A stretch of DNA of 64,000 bases from Heterobasidion occidentale (GCA_039111635.1 JBCAQO010000001.1:62001-126000), one strand, 5' to 3'; positions 36,701 to 48,001 are shown, counted from the stretch's first letter. Notes: generated by a model not told the origin, from the letters alone. Program-made: numbers and translations.

Positions 36701-38073
36701 AAGAGGGAGCGCAAGCTCAACTACTCCGTGGACAGCTACTTCAAGGAGACCATGCGCGCTGGACCGTCCAAAACCGAGAAAGGCCCAAAAGTCCCGAGGG
36801 CGCCGAAGCAGATTCAAATGTACGTCTGGCTTTTCTGCGAGCAATTTCTTCTGACTGACGACGTTGTCGTCTCTGCAGACAGGATTTTCAGTTCTTCCCC
36901 CCTCGACTTGCGGAACTCCAAGAGCAAGAGCTAGCCGCTCATAAGGTATCACAGTGTGCTCCTTCGCTGTCCTTTCCCTCTCTCACAATTTCTTCGGCAG
37001 AGATTGAACGATATCCCTGCCACAGTGCGGGAGGCCGGGCCAGATGATACTCCTGAGTCGTTGGAGGCAGAGCGGCAGGCCGCGCAGGAGTTCATAGACA
37101 ACGGTGATTGTCCCTCATCTACAATTCTAAGCAGCTCTTACTAAACACACTGCGCAGCCGAACCTCTGACGGAAGATGAGCAGGCGGAAAAGTGGCAGTT
37201 GATCCAGGAGGGCTTCGAAGACTGGAGCCGGCGCGACTTCCAGCAATTCGTTCGCGCGCTGGAAACCTATGGATGGTAAGCACTAAAGCGACTTTCCGTG
37301 TATCGCTCATTCGACCGTGCCTTGCAGGACGAACGACTTTGAGCTGCTGGCGTCCGAAATTCAAGATAAGACAGCCGACGACGTCGCCATATACTACCCC
37401 GTCTTCAAGAAGAAGTGGAAGGAGCTGTCCGGTAAGCCCATCTCCTAATCTGCACCTCACACACCCCGCCGACCCAAAACCCGCGGTGACGCTCCATCCG
37501 CCCGCAGAATACCCGCGCATCGCCGCGCGCATCAGCGAGGGCGAAGTGAAGCGCACGAAGCGCTCGAACCTCGAGCTCCTCCTCTACAAGAAGATCGAGT
37601 CGGTCAACTACCCGATGCAGGAGCTCGAGCTCAACTACCCGACGACGAAGGGCAAGGTGTACAGCGAGGAGGAGGATCGCTACCTCCTCTGCCGGCTGAA
37701 CCACTACGGCATGCGCGCCGACGACGTCTACGAGCGCATCAAGCGCGACATCACCGAGTTCCCGTCTTCGCTTCGACTGGTTCTTCAAGAGCCGCTCGCC
37801 GCAGGAGCTGCAGCGCCGGTGCAACACGCTCCTCGGCATGATCGAGAAGGAGGCAGAGGTCAAGCAGGAGGAGATGAAGAAGGGCAGCGCCTCGCGCGGC
37901 AAGGTGCGTTGTGGACCCCGTGTTGCGAAGTCTGCGCGTATTCACTGTCTTGGCCGCAGAAGCGCAGCATCGATGAGGTCCAGAAATCGGAAAAGGTATC
38001 GCGGTCGTCGACGCCTGCGAGCTCAATGGCCACCACAGCCGCCAAGCGACCGTACAAGAAAAAGAGAGCATAG
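33706..38073 (+). CDS. ISWI-family chromatin remodelling ATPase
   Basis: SNF2-type ATPase that slides and spaces nucleosomes. The acidic N-terminus leads to [20 protein letters not shown]. The ATPase follows: [24 protein letters not shown] joined to GLGKTLQ (motif I), [25 protein letters not shown] (motif II) and [17 protein letters not shown]. The second lobe has [29 protein letters not shown] and [19 protein letters not shown]-terminal HAND ([13 protein letters not shown]), SANT ([20 protein letters not shown]) and SLIDE ([28 protein letters not shown]) domains separate ISWI from SNF2 and CHD. It ends [11 protein letters not shown] at TAG 38071-38073. At 37762-37776 the family reading EFPVFRFDWFF needs two more C residues, so the frame breaks in the SLIDE region. 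The first exon (33706) is my choice; another ATG at 33668 does not splice in frame. Confidence 0.92.
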
Positions 38074-38472
38074 ATCGTTTTCTTGTGTTAGAATTCTGTT
38101 TCCGCCCGTCGCGTCTCTTAGGCCCTGTTTGTATATGTTAGCAGTTGTGATTCTATCTCTATTTCTCAGGTTCACGCAGTCTCCCTCAAAAGCCAACGTC
38201 CTGAAGCTATTCACATTGTGGCATTGGATATTTGCATCACGGGTAAGCGTATCGTAGACAGAGATGGGTACTAGCTACAAAACGAGATCGCAACACACAG
38301 ATTAGCGTGTCCATGGACGTGACTTAACATATAGTACAACAGCTCATCGAAAGACCATGATAGTTCGTGAAACATTCGTCAAAATATCGGCCAGGCTTCA
38401 AACGATATCAAACCTAGGAAGCCAGACAGGCCGCTCAGCACTTGAACACCAACATTGAAAAAACTAGAACAC
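38074..38472. other. Convergent 3' region between ISWI and the HAM1-like gene
   Basis: 399 bases between two converging stop codons, AT-richer than the flanking exons. It holds both 3' ends; no further gene seen. Confidence 0.5.
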
Positions 38473-41355
38473 TCACGCCTTGGACCGCCACTCCTCACCC
38501 TCCTTGGCGCTGTCCGTCTTCTCCTGCACGCGGTTCGCCCAGCCAGACGGATGACCGGCGTCCTTCATAATTGCTGAGTCGCGCTTGGCAACGACCTTGA
38601 ACTGGCTATGACTCTCCTTCCCGCTAGCCTTAAGGCTGCTCGCCTCGTCCTTCTTCTGCTGAAACGTCTCCTGCAGCGCCTTCGTCCGGCTACCGTCCTC
38701 GCTCTCGTGCGCCTCGCGCATGCGGTCGCGCACGCCGACGAGCTGGCCATCGACATATTCCATGCCGGTGGTGATCGCGTCCGCGACGGCCTTTTGGATC
38801 TGTCTCTTGATGAGGCCCGTCGCGAGCGGACGCAGCGTTTTGTAAAGCGTGTCATGCTTCGAGTCACGGATCGAGAACTTGAGCGAGTCGACCTTGACGT
38901 GGACGTTCTTTACTTTGAAGACTGACGTGCGATCCTTGTCGGCCGAGACCAGGTGTATCGTGGCCTAACGAAAACCCCATATAATTAGATCTACCGCCCG
39001 ACGCTACTGCAATACATCGCTCACCGTCAAGCCCTGCCCTCCCAACAGCACGTCTGCCAGGCCAGAATCCGAGATCTTGGGAAACCCAGACTTCTTTCTG
39101 AAGTAGAACGCGACGTCGCGCATGTCCGCTTGGATATGCCCCAACGTGAGCGTAAACTCGTGGTGGTGTTGGTCCGTGATCGCATTGTACGGCGAAAATT
39201 TCATGTAGTTGTGCGCCTCGACAGACACAACGTTGGGGAAAAGATTTCGGCCTTGGAGCGTGAGGTTCTCGACCACGAGGTCGAGCATATCGTCCGTATA
39301 TTCGATACGCGGAATGGGGACATAGCCAACCTGTGTGGGCGGAATCTCAGCATATAGACGTACTCTCAGAAAAATCAGCTTACCTGGTCAACGATGGCGG
39401 GCAATATTACTTTGCGAACGTCCATCCATAGGTCTGGCTTGAACTTCAAGCTGCCTTCGCTGTCGAACAGCAGATCGCGGGTGAGGCGTGCCCAGTCATC
39501 TCCAAAGCGCTTGTTCAACGGATCTTCGCCCATCGCACGGAACCATTTACCGATGCTCTCGAACAGTCCATCAAAGTGCGCTTTGTACTTGTCATCGTAG
39601 AAGCGGCGTCCCGACTCGCGCAGCTCACGACCCTCCGTATTGCACGAGTCCTCGAGGACGTAGCCTGGCTCGAGTAAGACCTTGCGTGAATATGCGTCGA
39701 CAGAAGAGAACCAATTGCGGAAGTCCTCATCGTGCCGTGCATCTTGAATGAGACTGTCAATGGCGTTGATGATGATGTCGAGACTTTGACCGTTAGCAAA
39801 ACGCTCAAGGAGCGTTCGGATCTCGGTGGTCGCTTGACGCAACGCGGGATCCTTCGCCAGCATGAGCTCAGGAGCTGGACAGGTGATATATGCTGCGCAC
39901 CTGAGTGAACTGCCCGTGAGATTCCTTGCCACTGTGGGCTATGCTCTTTCCATGGCCTGCATATTCTTCGACGTAAGCCAGTAACCACTGAATACTCTCT
40001 TGATAATCGTTATGTTTCTGGCACTCGATAATGACCTGAATGATGAATGGTCGGTTCAGGCGAATCTCGCGAAGTGACCACACCATAATTACCTTCTTGC
40101 CACGGTAGATAAACTGATCTCGACGTTCCTCGGGGAAGTATTCTTCCGTGAGGAACTTGCGACCTCGTTCGTACTTAGCGTTAGCGTTGTCTTTGTGTTC
40201 TTGGGGTATACGATCTGAGAGCCCGTCCTGCGAACAAATTTGTTGTTTAATTCGACGTGAGGACTAAATTAGTTGAACTAACCTTCATGCCCTGCAAGCG
40301 GGCCTTGAAGCCTTGCTTCTTGACTTCAGGGTCAACACTGTCATCTTGGACTTGTCTATTCGAAGTGTCAGACACAGCATCAAGGGAAGCATGCTGAGAC
40401 TTACTCTCCAATGTCTCCTGCCGTGTCTGTCGCGGTTCCTTTGGCACTCTCCTTGGCCTGAGAAGCCTGGGCTCGCGCGTCGTCTGCCACGTCGCTGGGG
40501 TCCCTGACCTCTCCATCCTGCTCGACCTCCGTTCCCTGTTTGGGATGGTGACGGACGGTGGTATCCGTGCCTGGAACATTCGCTTCCAAGACGGGAGTCT
40601 CGTCGGGACCCACCTGGCGCCCGCCGGCGGTCTGGAACTGGTCGTTGGGTGCGGGGCGGTCGACGCCTGCGAGGTCATCAGGGTGTGGACGGACTGACTC
40701 TGCGGCGTGAGCGGCGGAGCGGGCGAGGAGGTCGCGACCGATGAGAGAAAAATCGGAAAGAAGCTTGCGCACTTCCGAATTCGTGGCGATGAGGGAGAAG
40801 AGGGTACGCAGATGCTGCACGGCTATAAAGATCAGGTGAGCGAGCGAGCGGCAAGCAGAGTCAAGGGGAAGCGGCACCTTGCTGGCTATCCTGACTCGAC
40901 TTTTCCTTGTCGACGGGGAGGACCTCGCTGGGGTCCTTCTTCGCCTTGTCAAAGTCGACGTTGCGGGTATGCCAGAGAAATGTTTGGAAGAGCTCGTCTG
41001 CATTCTTTGTCTCAACCATGAGACGGGCGGTCTCAATGACGTCACGCGAGTCTTGGATGAGCTTGCGGCCCTCTGGAGAAAGTTTCGAATGGTCCACGGG
41101 AGACGAATCGAGGAGATGTTTGAGGGTCCTGTCGATCTGCTTGTTAGAGGGGTATCTGCCTTGGCGGAAGGCCTCGATGACGCCATAGAATCGGAGCTAG
41201 GAAATTCAGATGAGGACAGGAGTCAAACGAAGGCAAACGAGAGGGCGAACTTTGCGGTCTACGTCAGCATCTTTGGCTTTCTTGTCGACGGGGGACGTGA
41301 CTGCGCCGGCGGGGGGGTGTTCTGCGGTGGAGGCGGTTGCGAGAGGGAGAGACAT
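38473..41355 (-). CDS. HAM1-like protein (HAM1_N/HAM1_C, BPI-like lipid-binding)
   Basis: The start at 41355 gives MSLPLATASTAEHPPAGAV, then YGVIEAFRQGRYPSNKQIDR and DHSKLSPEGRKLIQDSRDVI, the helical N-terminal HAM1_N region. A charged linker (about 110 residues, rich in D, E, Q and A) is followed by KFLTEEYFPEERRDQFIYRG, ATTEIRTLLERFANGQSLD, HFDGLFESIGKWFRAMGED and LTRDLLFDSEGSLKFKPDLW. The C-terminal half, IPRIEYTDDMLDLVVENLTL, NVVSVEAHNYMKFSP and DVAFYFRKKSGFPKISDSG, has the alternating strand pattern of BPI/LBP-like lipid-binding modules. It ends GEEWRSKA at TGA 38473-38475. About seven introns, all tested junctions in frame. The family is fungal and poorly understood; HAM1-like proteins are proposed to bind lipids. 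It is unrelated to the ITPase called HAM1. Confidence 0.8.
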
Positions 41356-41672
41356 GGTCGAGGTGGAATGGAGGACAGCGAACAGAGGCGGAAGGGTTAA
41401 GTATGCGATCGAGTGGGGTCGACGTCATCTGACATCACGGCTCAGATCGCTACGTATTAGCAGAGCCTCGCCGTGCTCCCAGCGTCCTCGCTGCTCACCC
41501 CGACGCGACGAGCAGCACCCACTGACGTCATACACGACATCCCATCCACGCACCTTCCTTTTCCGTCCCCGCCCTGCTGCGTCTATTCGAACCGCCCGAC
41601 GGGGTCACCAGACTGTCCAGGCGCCATCTCCAGCCACGTCCAGCCTCAGCTCGTGCGTCTCTCCAACACATC
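41356..41672. promoter_or_regulatory. Divergent promoter of the HAM1-like gene and ADH copy 1, with a CRE-like site
   Basis: 317 bases between divergent ATGs. It includes a perfect 8-base palindrome TGACGTCA at 41523-41530. The core GACGTCATAC recurs upstream of ADH copy 2 at 44606-44615, in each case about 150 bases before the ATG. Such sites bind ATF/CREB-type bZIP factors in fungi. Regulation is inferred from conservation between the duplicates. Confidence 0.5.
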
Positions 41673-43356
41673 ATGCCCATCCCCACAATCCCCACAATCC
41701 CCACAATCCCCACAATCCAGAAGGCCGCAGCCATCACCACCGTTTCCGACCCTCCCGTCCTCTCCGTCCTCACAGACCACCCCGTGCCCGATCCCGCCTC
41801 CCTCCTCCCATCTCAAGCTCTCGTCCGCATCACACACTCGGGCGTCTGCCATTCCGATCTCCACATCGTCGCAGGTCACTAGCCCGCAGCGCCCCCGCCT
41901 CTCATCGGCGGCCACGAGGGCGTCGGCATCGTCGTCGCCTTCGGCCCTGGCGCAGAACCGAACAACGGCTCCATCAAGGTCGGCACCCGCGTCGGCGTCA
42001 AATGGCTCATCGATGCCTGCGGCCACTGCGAGGCCTGCAGAAAGGGCTCTGACCCTCGTGCGCTTCTCTCCCTTCTCCCCCTTTCGATTCTTCTTCCCCC
42101 ACTCACCATGCCGCCCAGTCTGCCCTTTCAGGAAGCTCTCCGGTCACACAGTAAACGGCACCTTCTGCGAGTACATGGTAAGCATTGCCCTCAGGAGAAC
42201 CATCGCATCACTCACCATATTCCCAGGTTGCTTGGACAGACCACCTGATCCCCATCCCGGACGGCCTCTCTAGCCAAGACGCCGCCCCCGTTCTCTGCGC
42301 GGTACGCCCCACCTTTAACTTCTCTGCACGTCCCTTGCCTGTACCACATTTGTCTCACGCTCATCGCTAGGGTCTCACCGTCTACAGCGGCCTCAAACGC
42401 GCCAACATCACCGTAGGCGACTGGGTCGTCGTTCCGGGCGCAGGCGGCGGCCTCGGCCATCTCGGTGCGTCCCTTGCGTCTGCTGACTCCGGAGTGCTGC
42501 CGCCTGACAGCTCTTACGTCCCAGCGATCCAATACGCCCTCGCCATAGGTCTACGCGTAGTGGCCATCGGTGCGTGTAACAGCTCAAAAGACACGCGCAC
42601 GCTTCATCATTCAGATCCCCCACATGGACCCACTACCAGATTCGGGCGCAGAGAAGAAGTCTCTGTGCCTCGCCCTCGGCGCCGACAGGTGGGTCGACTT
42701 CAAGGAGACCAGCAGCGTCCCAGACGCCGTCGTCACCGCCTGCGATGGCCTCGGCGCACACGCCGCCCTCGTCACTTCGCCTTCAGTACGCCCCGTCCCC
42801 CTCTTTGTCTCTTCATGAGCGTGATCGAGACTGCCCCCCTGCAGGCCGCAGCGTACAACGACGCGCTCGCCTACCTCCGCCCGCTGGGTACGCTCGTCGC
42901 CATCGGCATGCCCACCGCGTTCACGCTGAACGTCCCGCTCGACCTTCTTGTCGCCAAGGTTCGTCGCCCCACGGGCTCTTTCAAGCCTATCTGACCATGC
43001 AGTCGTGCAGGGATTACACGTCGTCGGGTCCGTGTTGGGGTACGTCCTCCCCTACTCTGGGGATGCATTTCCTCTTCTTTTGTTTCGCATGAGCTCATGC
43101 CGCAACACGCGCGACCCTGTTCTGCTGAAGGAATCGCCAAGACGCGCATGAGGCCCTCGACCTCGTCGCGCGCGGCAGAGTCAAGTCGCACCAAACTCCG
43201 CGCAAGCTGGAGGACATCAACGCGTACGTACGCACGCGCACACACACGCACCTCTCTCGCGCTCATCTTCGTCCCCGCACCGCACCGCACAGGGTATTCC
43301 GCGAGATGGAGGCTGGGACCTCCGTCGGGCGCGCTGTCATCCAGATGGAGCATTAG
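41673..43356 (+). pseudogene. Zinc alcohol dehydrogenase copy 1, nonsense-interrupted
   Basis: Medium-chain ADH of the tetrameric fungal Adh1 type. Order: [20 protein letters not shown] (catalytic-zinc cysteine), [17 protein letters not shown] (zinc histidine), [14 protein letters not shown] and CPFRKLSG (structural-zinc cysteines), [40 protein letters not shown] (Rossmann GxGGxG), DSGAEKKSLCLALGADRWVD and [10 protein letters not shown], ending AVIQMEH and TAG 43354-43356. Codon 70, expected to be Trp after AGH, is TAG at 41880-41882; copy 2 has TGG at the same place. No intron could remove it. Everything downstream remains in frame and well conserved, so the stop is recent, a sequence error, or a rare readthrough. 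The N-terminus carries a four-unit repeat (PTI) absent from copy 2. Confidence 0.8.
41681..41716 (+). repeat. 9-bp minisatellite, four perfect units, in ADH copy 1 start
   Basis: CCCCACAAT is repeated four times head to tail immediately after the start codon, coding P-T-I units. Copy 2 has a single related unit (AATCCCCACAACT). The array is a lineage-specific expansion in the N-terminal coding region. Confidence 0.9.
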
Positions 43357-44757
43357 AGTGTTGGCCGGGTCGATTGCGCGAGAAGTTTCCTGGGTGCACG
43401 AGTATGCATGCATGATCTCAAACCTGCAATGTAAGGCGGCGGAAACAGCTAGGAAGATCCATAAGTAGCGGTCGTGGTGTGTTTTCTTGTTCGTGGAGTG
43501 TATGAATCTCTGTGTGTCATCTCAAAGCGTGGATGTACGACGACCAGAACAGTAGTTACGGAAATTCATGAGTATTGTGGGTCATTTGAGCGAGGACGAG
43601 GAGGATGTGCGCTGCGAGACAGGTGAAGCTCGGTCGCTCGCGAGGAGCAAGTTGACGGATGGAAAGAACGCGCATACAGCGACAGGTTTTGAGACGCGCC
43701 CTGGGAGACGAGACAAAGAGGATGAAGCACATACCAGAGCTTGCAAGGCGCGCACGCAGTTTCACTCGCAATTCGTTCGTCGGTGTTCCTGTGCGACTAG
43801 CATCCACGTCCGACGCGTCACAGCATCCGTACCGGGTCAAGCCTCTAAGATCCCAAGGACGGAGAGTAACAGAAAAGCAGAAAGGGGAACAGCGACGAAG
43901 ACGGCGACGGAGACAGGATCGACGTCGATGTCGATAACGTGTACGGAACGCTCGCCAACGGCCCGACACCAACATCGATACTGAATCCTGGCACCGATCC
44001 ACCTCTAACCTTATGCGATCAACGCGACGATACGGTTTCAAAATGTAAAACCTCAGCCCTATAAAGCAGAGGAAAGCCGAAAGGTTGAAAAACAAGTTTC
44101 CATGCAACTTTTTTTTTCGTCGCCGATGGCCAAATGTCTGCCCAAAGAGCACGGTGACTGTCGCCGGATGCCCATATTCAACGACAGATCGTAGAATCAA
44201 CACATCGCAAAGCGAGCTTCAATCCGACCCGGTATTGAAGAGGGGTCGACGTGCACAGTGAGCATTCGGGAGTAGAATGGCTGAGAGCTGCTGAGATGTA
44301 GAGAAAGCCTGGAGACCATGACGGTGCACGGAGGAGAACGTCAAGGACGTCACATCAAGGTACATCAGGTCACATCGCATCGCGTCACGCTCAATGGTAA
44401 AGTGGACGGGTGGCAGGAGCTAGTGTGCATGGTAGTCTAGTACCTTGCATAAAGAGGTGAGAGGCATTCAACTATGCATATACCCGACAAATTTCATGCG
44501 CTCTAACATATTCCAGGCGTTTTGAGTGCATTAGAGCACCACGGCTGCCAGACAGCTTGATGGTCACCCACCGCAGGGCCGCAGGAACGACAAGCAGCAG
44601 CCATAGACGTCATACGCAACATCCGTCCACGACCCTTCCCCTTCCGCCTTCGCCTTTTCCGTCTATTCGCAGCGCCGAACGTGATCTCTCGACGTTCCTG
44701 GCGCCATGTCTTTCGCTAACCCCCTGAACCTGTCTTTCTCTCCAACACATCACCACT
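43357..44757. other. Spacer between the tandem ADH copies, including copy 2 promoter
   Basis: 1.4 kb. The first 220 bases resemble the 3' flank of copy 2 (a shared TA-GGAAATTC-TGAG motif at about 43557 and 46478), consistent with tandem duplication. An open minus-strand frame at 43556-44203 is highly Arg-rich and lacks motifs, so I do not call it. The last 150 bases hold the copy 2 promoter with GACGTCATAC at 44606-44615 and the pyrimidine-rich leader TTTCTCTCCAACACATCA shared with copy 1. Confidence 0.5.
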
Positions 44758-46391
44758 ATGGCTGACCTCGCAATCCCCACAACTCAGAAGGTGGCAGCGA
44801 TCACCACCTTCTCCGACCCTCCCATCCTCTCCGTGCTCACAGACTACCCCGTGCCCGACCCCGCTACCCTCCTACCCTCCCAAGCCCTCGTCCGCATCAC
44901 CCATTCAGGCGTCTGCCATTCCGACCTCCACATTGCCGCAGGTCATTGGCCAGCAGCACCCCCGCCCCTCGTCGGCGGCCACGAGGGCGTCGGCATCGTC
45001 GTCGCCTTCGGCCCTGGCGCAGAGGTAGGCGACGGCTACATTAAGATCGGCGCCCGCGTCGGCGTCAAATGGCTCATCGACGCCTGTGGTCGCTGCGAGG
45101 TCTGCAGGAGGGGATCTGACCCTCGTGAGCTTCCCCTCTTGCACCCGCTTCCATCCTTCACTTACCACGTCGCCTAGTTTGCCCATTCAGAAAGCTTTCC
45201 GGTCTAACCGTCGACGGAACCTTCTGCGAGTACATGGTAAGCATGTCCCCTTCTATATTCACTTACGCTCGTAACACTCCTCATATTCTAGGTCGCTTGG
45301 ATCGACCACCTGATCCCCATCCCGGACGGCGTTTCCAGCCAAGATGCCGCTCCCATCCTCTGCGCGGTATGCCAAATCCCCCTCTCTTCCGCTCCTCCCT
45401 TGTCTTATGCTCGCCGCTAGGGTCTCACCGTCTACAGCGCCCTCAAGCGCGCCAACCTCGCCGTAGGCGACTGGGTCGTCGTTCCAGGCGCAGGTGGCGG
45501 CCTCGGTCATCTCGGTGCGACCACAGCGACTGCTGACTATTGGAGCGCTGGTCGCTGACATCTCTCCGCCCGCATATCGCCTTTCGTCTCAGCAATCCAA
45601 TATGCTCTCGCCATCGGTCTGCGCGTGGTGGCCATCGGTGCGCTCTTTCACCACTCGCAAGCTCCGGCACTGACTTCTCCCTCTCAAATACATTACCACA
45701 ACCAGACTCGGGCGCAGAGAAAGTCTCTTGCCTCGCCCTCGGCGCTGACAAGTGGATCGACTACAAAGGACCAGCAGCGTCCCAGATGCCGTCATCTCCA
45801 TCTGTGATGGCCTCGGCGCACATGCCGCCCTCGTCACGTCTCCCTCGGTGCGCTTTGGCTTACTTTTGTCTCGTCGTGACTTCCAAAACTGCGCCCCTGC
45901 AGACCGCATCATACTACGACGCGCTCGCCTACCTCCGCCCGCTGGGCACGCTCATGGCCCTCGGCGCGCCCATCGCGTTCACATTCAACGTCTCGCTCGA
46001 CCTGCTCGTCGTCAAGGTGCGTCGCTCCGCAGGCCCCACCATGCCAAAATTGACCGTGTAATCACCTGTGCAGGGCTTACACATCGTCGGCTCCATCTTA
46101 GGGTACGTTCCCCCCTACTTCGGGGTATCTTGTCTCGTGCGCTCAGGTTAGTATCCGCGCGTTCCTATTTAGGAACCGCCAGGACGCGCACGAAGCCCTC
46201 GACCTCGTTGCGCGCGGCAAGGTCAAGTCGCACCAGATCCCCTGCAAGCTCGAGGACATCAACACGTACGTACACACGCACCTGTCTGCTCGTCTTGGCC
46301 GCTCATCTCTCCGCGCCCGCGGCACAGCGTCTTCCGCGAGATGGAAACCGGGACGTCTGTCGGGCGCGCTGTGATCCAAATGGAGCATTAG
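44758..46391 (+). CDS. Zinc alcohol dehydrogenase copy 2
   Basis: Oxidises or reduces alcohols/aldehydes with NAD(H). [40 protein letters not shown] then [33 protein letters not shown] with [94 protein letters not shown] and a final AVIQMEH with TAG 46389-46391. All four structural-zinc and the catalytic-zinc residues are present. One base appears lost at 45766-45769: after WIDYK, copy 1 and the family continue TSSVPDAV, which needs GGG rather than GG. If the 55-base intron at about 45847-45901 were retained, the frame would be re-entered without a stop. I treat it as a probable functional gene carrying a one-base contraction. It has one codon fewer than copy 1 just after DSGAEK. Confidence 0.8.
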
Positions 46392-46859
46392 AGCCCTGGC
46401 CAAATCAGCCGACCGCGAAGTTCGCGGGGTTTGCGAGTGTGCCTGAGCTGGAATGCACAGCAGCTGTGGTGACAGCTACAGAAATTCCTGAGTGATGATT
46501 GTAACTTCTTTCAATTGTGTATGGATATGCGAATGTACGGCGCGATTCCAACTGACTCTGTGATCCAAGACGCGGGTCGACACACAAAGAACTCTCCACG
46601 AAGCATTGATCCTAGGAAGTCTCGAGCGTACTGATCGCTCAACCTTCACCATCACTACTCCGCATGCATTCTGTCCCACTCCCGCAACACTGCAGTGCCT
46701 ACGAGCCTTCCGAGGCTTCCAGTACTTCTCCCCTTTCTTGGAACACATCCTGTACCGATATCCACGTCCATATCGTTTCCTATATAGAATCACATCTCCA
46801 ACGCTGTCAAAGTCACCAAGGTCTCTGCTGGCCTCAGCCCCTGCTGAATGCAGGGCCAT

Positions 46860-47045
46860 GATGTAGGTGGAGTCGAAATACTGTGGCCTGGTATCGGAGT
46901 CAGGCAAGTTGACCATGTACGCGCCGTACTGTGGAAGAAAGTCTGTGATCACGAATGGTCCACTCCATCCGAAACGACATCTTCAGTGTTCTCTAGGTAG
47001 GCCGGGTGGTAGCCGCGATTGGATAGCAGGACTTCTTCGCCTAGT
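46860..47045 (-). mobile_element. Possible Ty3/gypsy integrase C-terminal remnant
   Basis: The minus strand reads MTFKLGEEVLLSNRGYHPAY and then, one frame away, WSGPFVITDFLPQYGAYMVN. This resembles the C-terminal integrase module of basidiomycete Ty3/gypsy elements (FxxGDxVLLST...R, then DGPFxITDxxP..YxLxLP). Only about 60 codons survive and a frame change separates the two halves. No reverse transcriptase, long terminal repeat or target-site duplication was found nearby. The match is by eye and moderate. Confidence 0.35.
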
Positions 47046-47052
47046 TTGAAGG

Positions 47053-48001
47053 TCATGATTTAAAGACCTGAACGATAGAAGAGCCGACAGAAGGACTTTC
47101 GACATCCCACATGAAGCCAAATTGACCAGCGGTCTTAGGATTGATTGGGGTGTGAGCATGAACGACTGTTAGATGCTGTAAATTTGGAAAGCCTTACATA
47201 TGTGGTGCGCGCATTCGGGAGACTCTCTTCATTTGCAAGTTTCGGAGCCTCTGCGTGAAACTGAGCGTCGCGAAAGGATGTGTAATGCCCACATCTGAAC
47301 CGAGCTCCATTCAATGTTGCTCCTCCACTCACCTGAGCCTCTTCTTCCTGGTCTTCACGATCCCCATGATGTTCATAAAGTCTGTACAAATGATCAATCG
47401 CAGCACGCCGCGGTCTCACAGAGACTCTTCGTCTCTCCATGGCCACGAGCAGCTGGTGAGATTTTAGTGACAGCATCTTGCGATGCCTGCTCTTTGTCAA
47501 TATAAGATCAGTTTGCGAATAAATCCCTTACTTATTTGGATCCCTGTGTTCAGCGTCCAATGATGCGGACGGTTCTTCTGAGTGCTCAGATTCTGACTCT
47601 GACTCTGCTTGGACCTGGTCATCGTCCGGCAGTTCGGATTCGCGAGATGATCTAGGTTCAGTTGGTTCGAACGATGGGGTTCTCGCGCCGTCGTCATCGC
47701 TGTCGTCCTGCAAACCATCACAGTCGATGTAGTCTTAAACGAGAGAAAACCCTACATTCGAGCGCTTCCTTTTTCGCGATCGGTTCTCTCTTTGGGATAT
47801 CGGCGGGTCACGCTCGATCACTGACTCGGGGGACGGAGCCCCTTCCCGCTGGGAATCGGCAAACATCGAAACTTCAGTACGTGAGAGCGATGCATGTCTT
47901 TCCATGTTTTCGACCCGTCTCTCCAAATGACGTCCATAGCCGGGGATTTTGACGATCACCAGCATGGCATCTGGAGATTCGTGGCGATATGAATGATTCA
48001 T
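47053..48001 (-). CDS. Hypothetical charged protein, gene model uncertain
   Basis: The ATG at 48001 opens MNHSYRHESPDAMLVIVKIP, then a polar stretch ending NRSRKRKRS. A good intron (about 47708-47756) leads to DDSDDDGARTPSFEPTEPRS and a run rich in E, D and S. A second likely intron (about 47480-47533) leads to KMLSLKSHQLLVAMERRRVS and YRLYEHHGDREDQEEEAQ. The 3' end is unclear; the stop at 47053-47055 assumes a last exon reading QFGFMWDVESPSVGSSIVQV. Basic clusters plus an acidic Ser-rich region suggest a disordered nuclear-type protein. No family recognised. Confidence 0.4.

Noticed and set aside
38473..41355. Naming the HAM1-like gene as the ITP pyrophosphatase HAM1
   Set aside because: No nucleotide-binding motif of the ITPase; the name overlap is historical and the sequence fits the fungal HAM1_N/HAM1_C family.
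43556..44203. 215-codon Arg-rich minus-strand frame between the ADH copies
   Set aside because: Composition is unlike a protein, no motif, and part of the region is duplicated ADH 3' flank.
41356..46391. The ADH region as a metabolic gene cluster with the HAM1-like gene
   Set aside because: Only the two ADH copies are metabolic; the neighbours are chromatin and lipid-binding genes with no pathway link.
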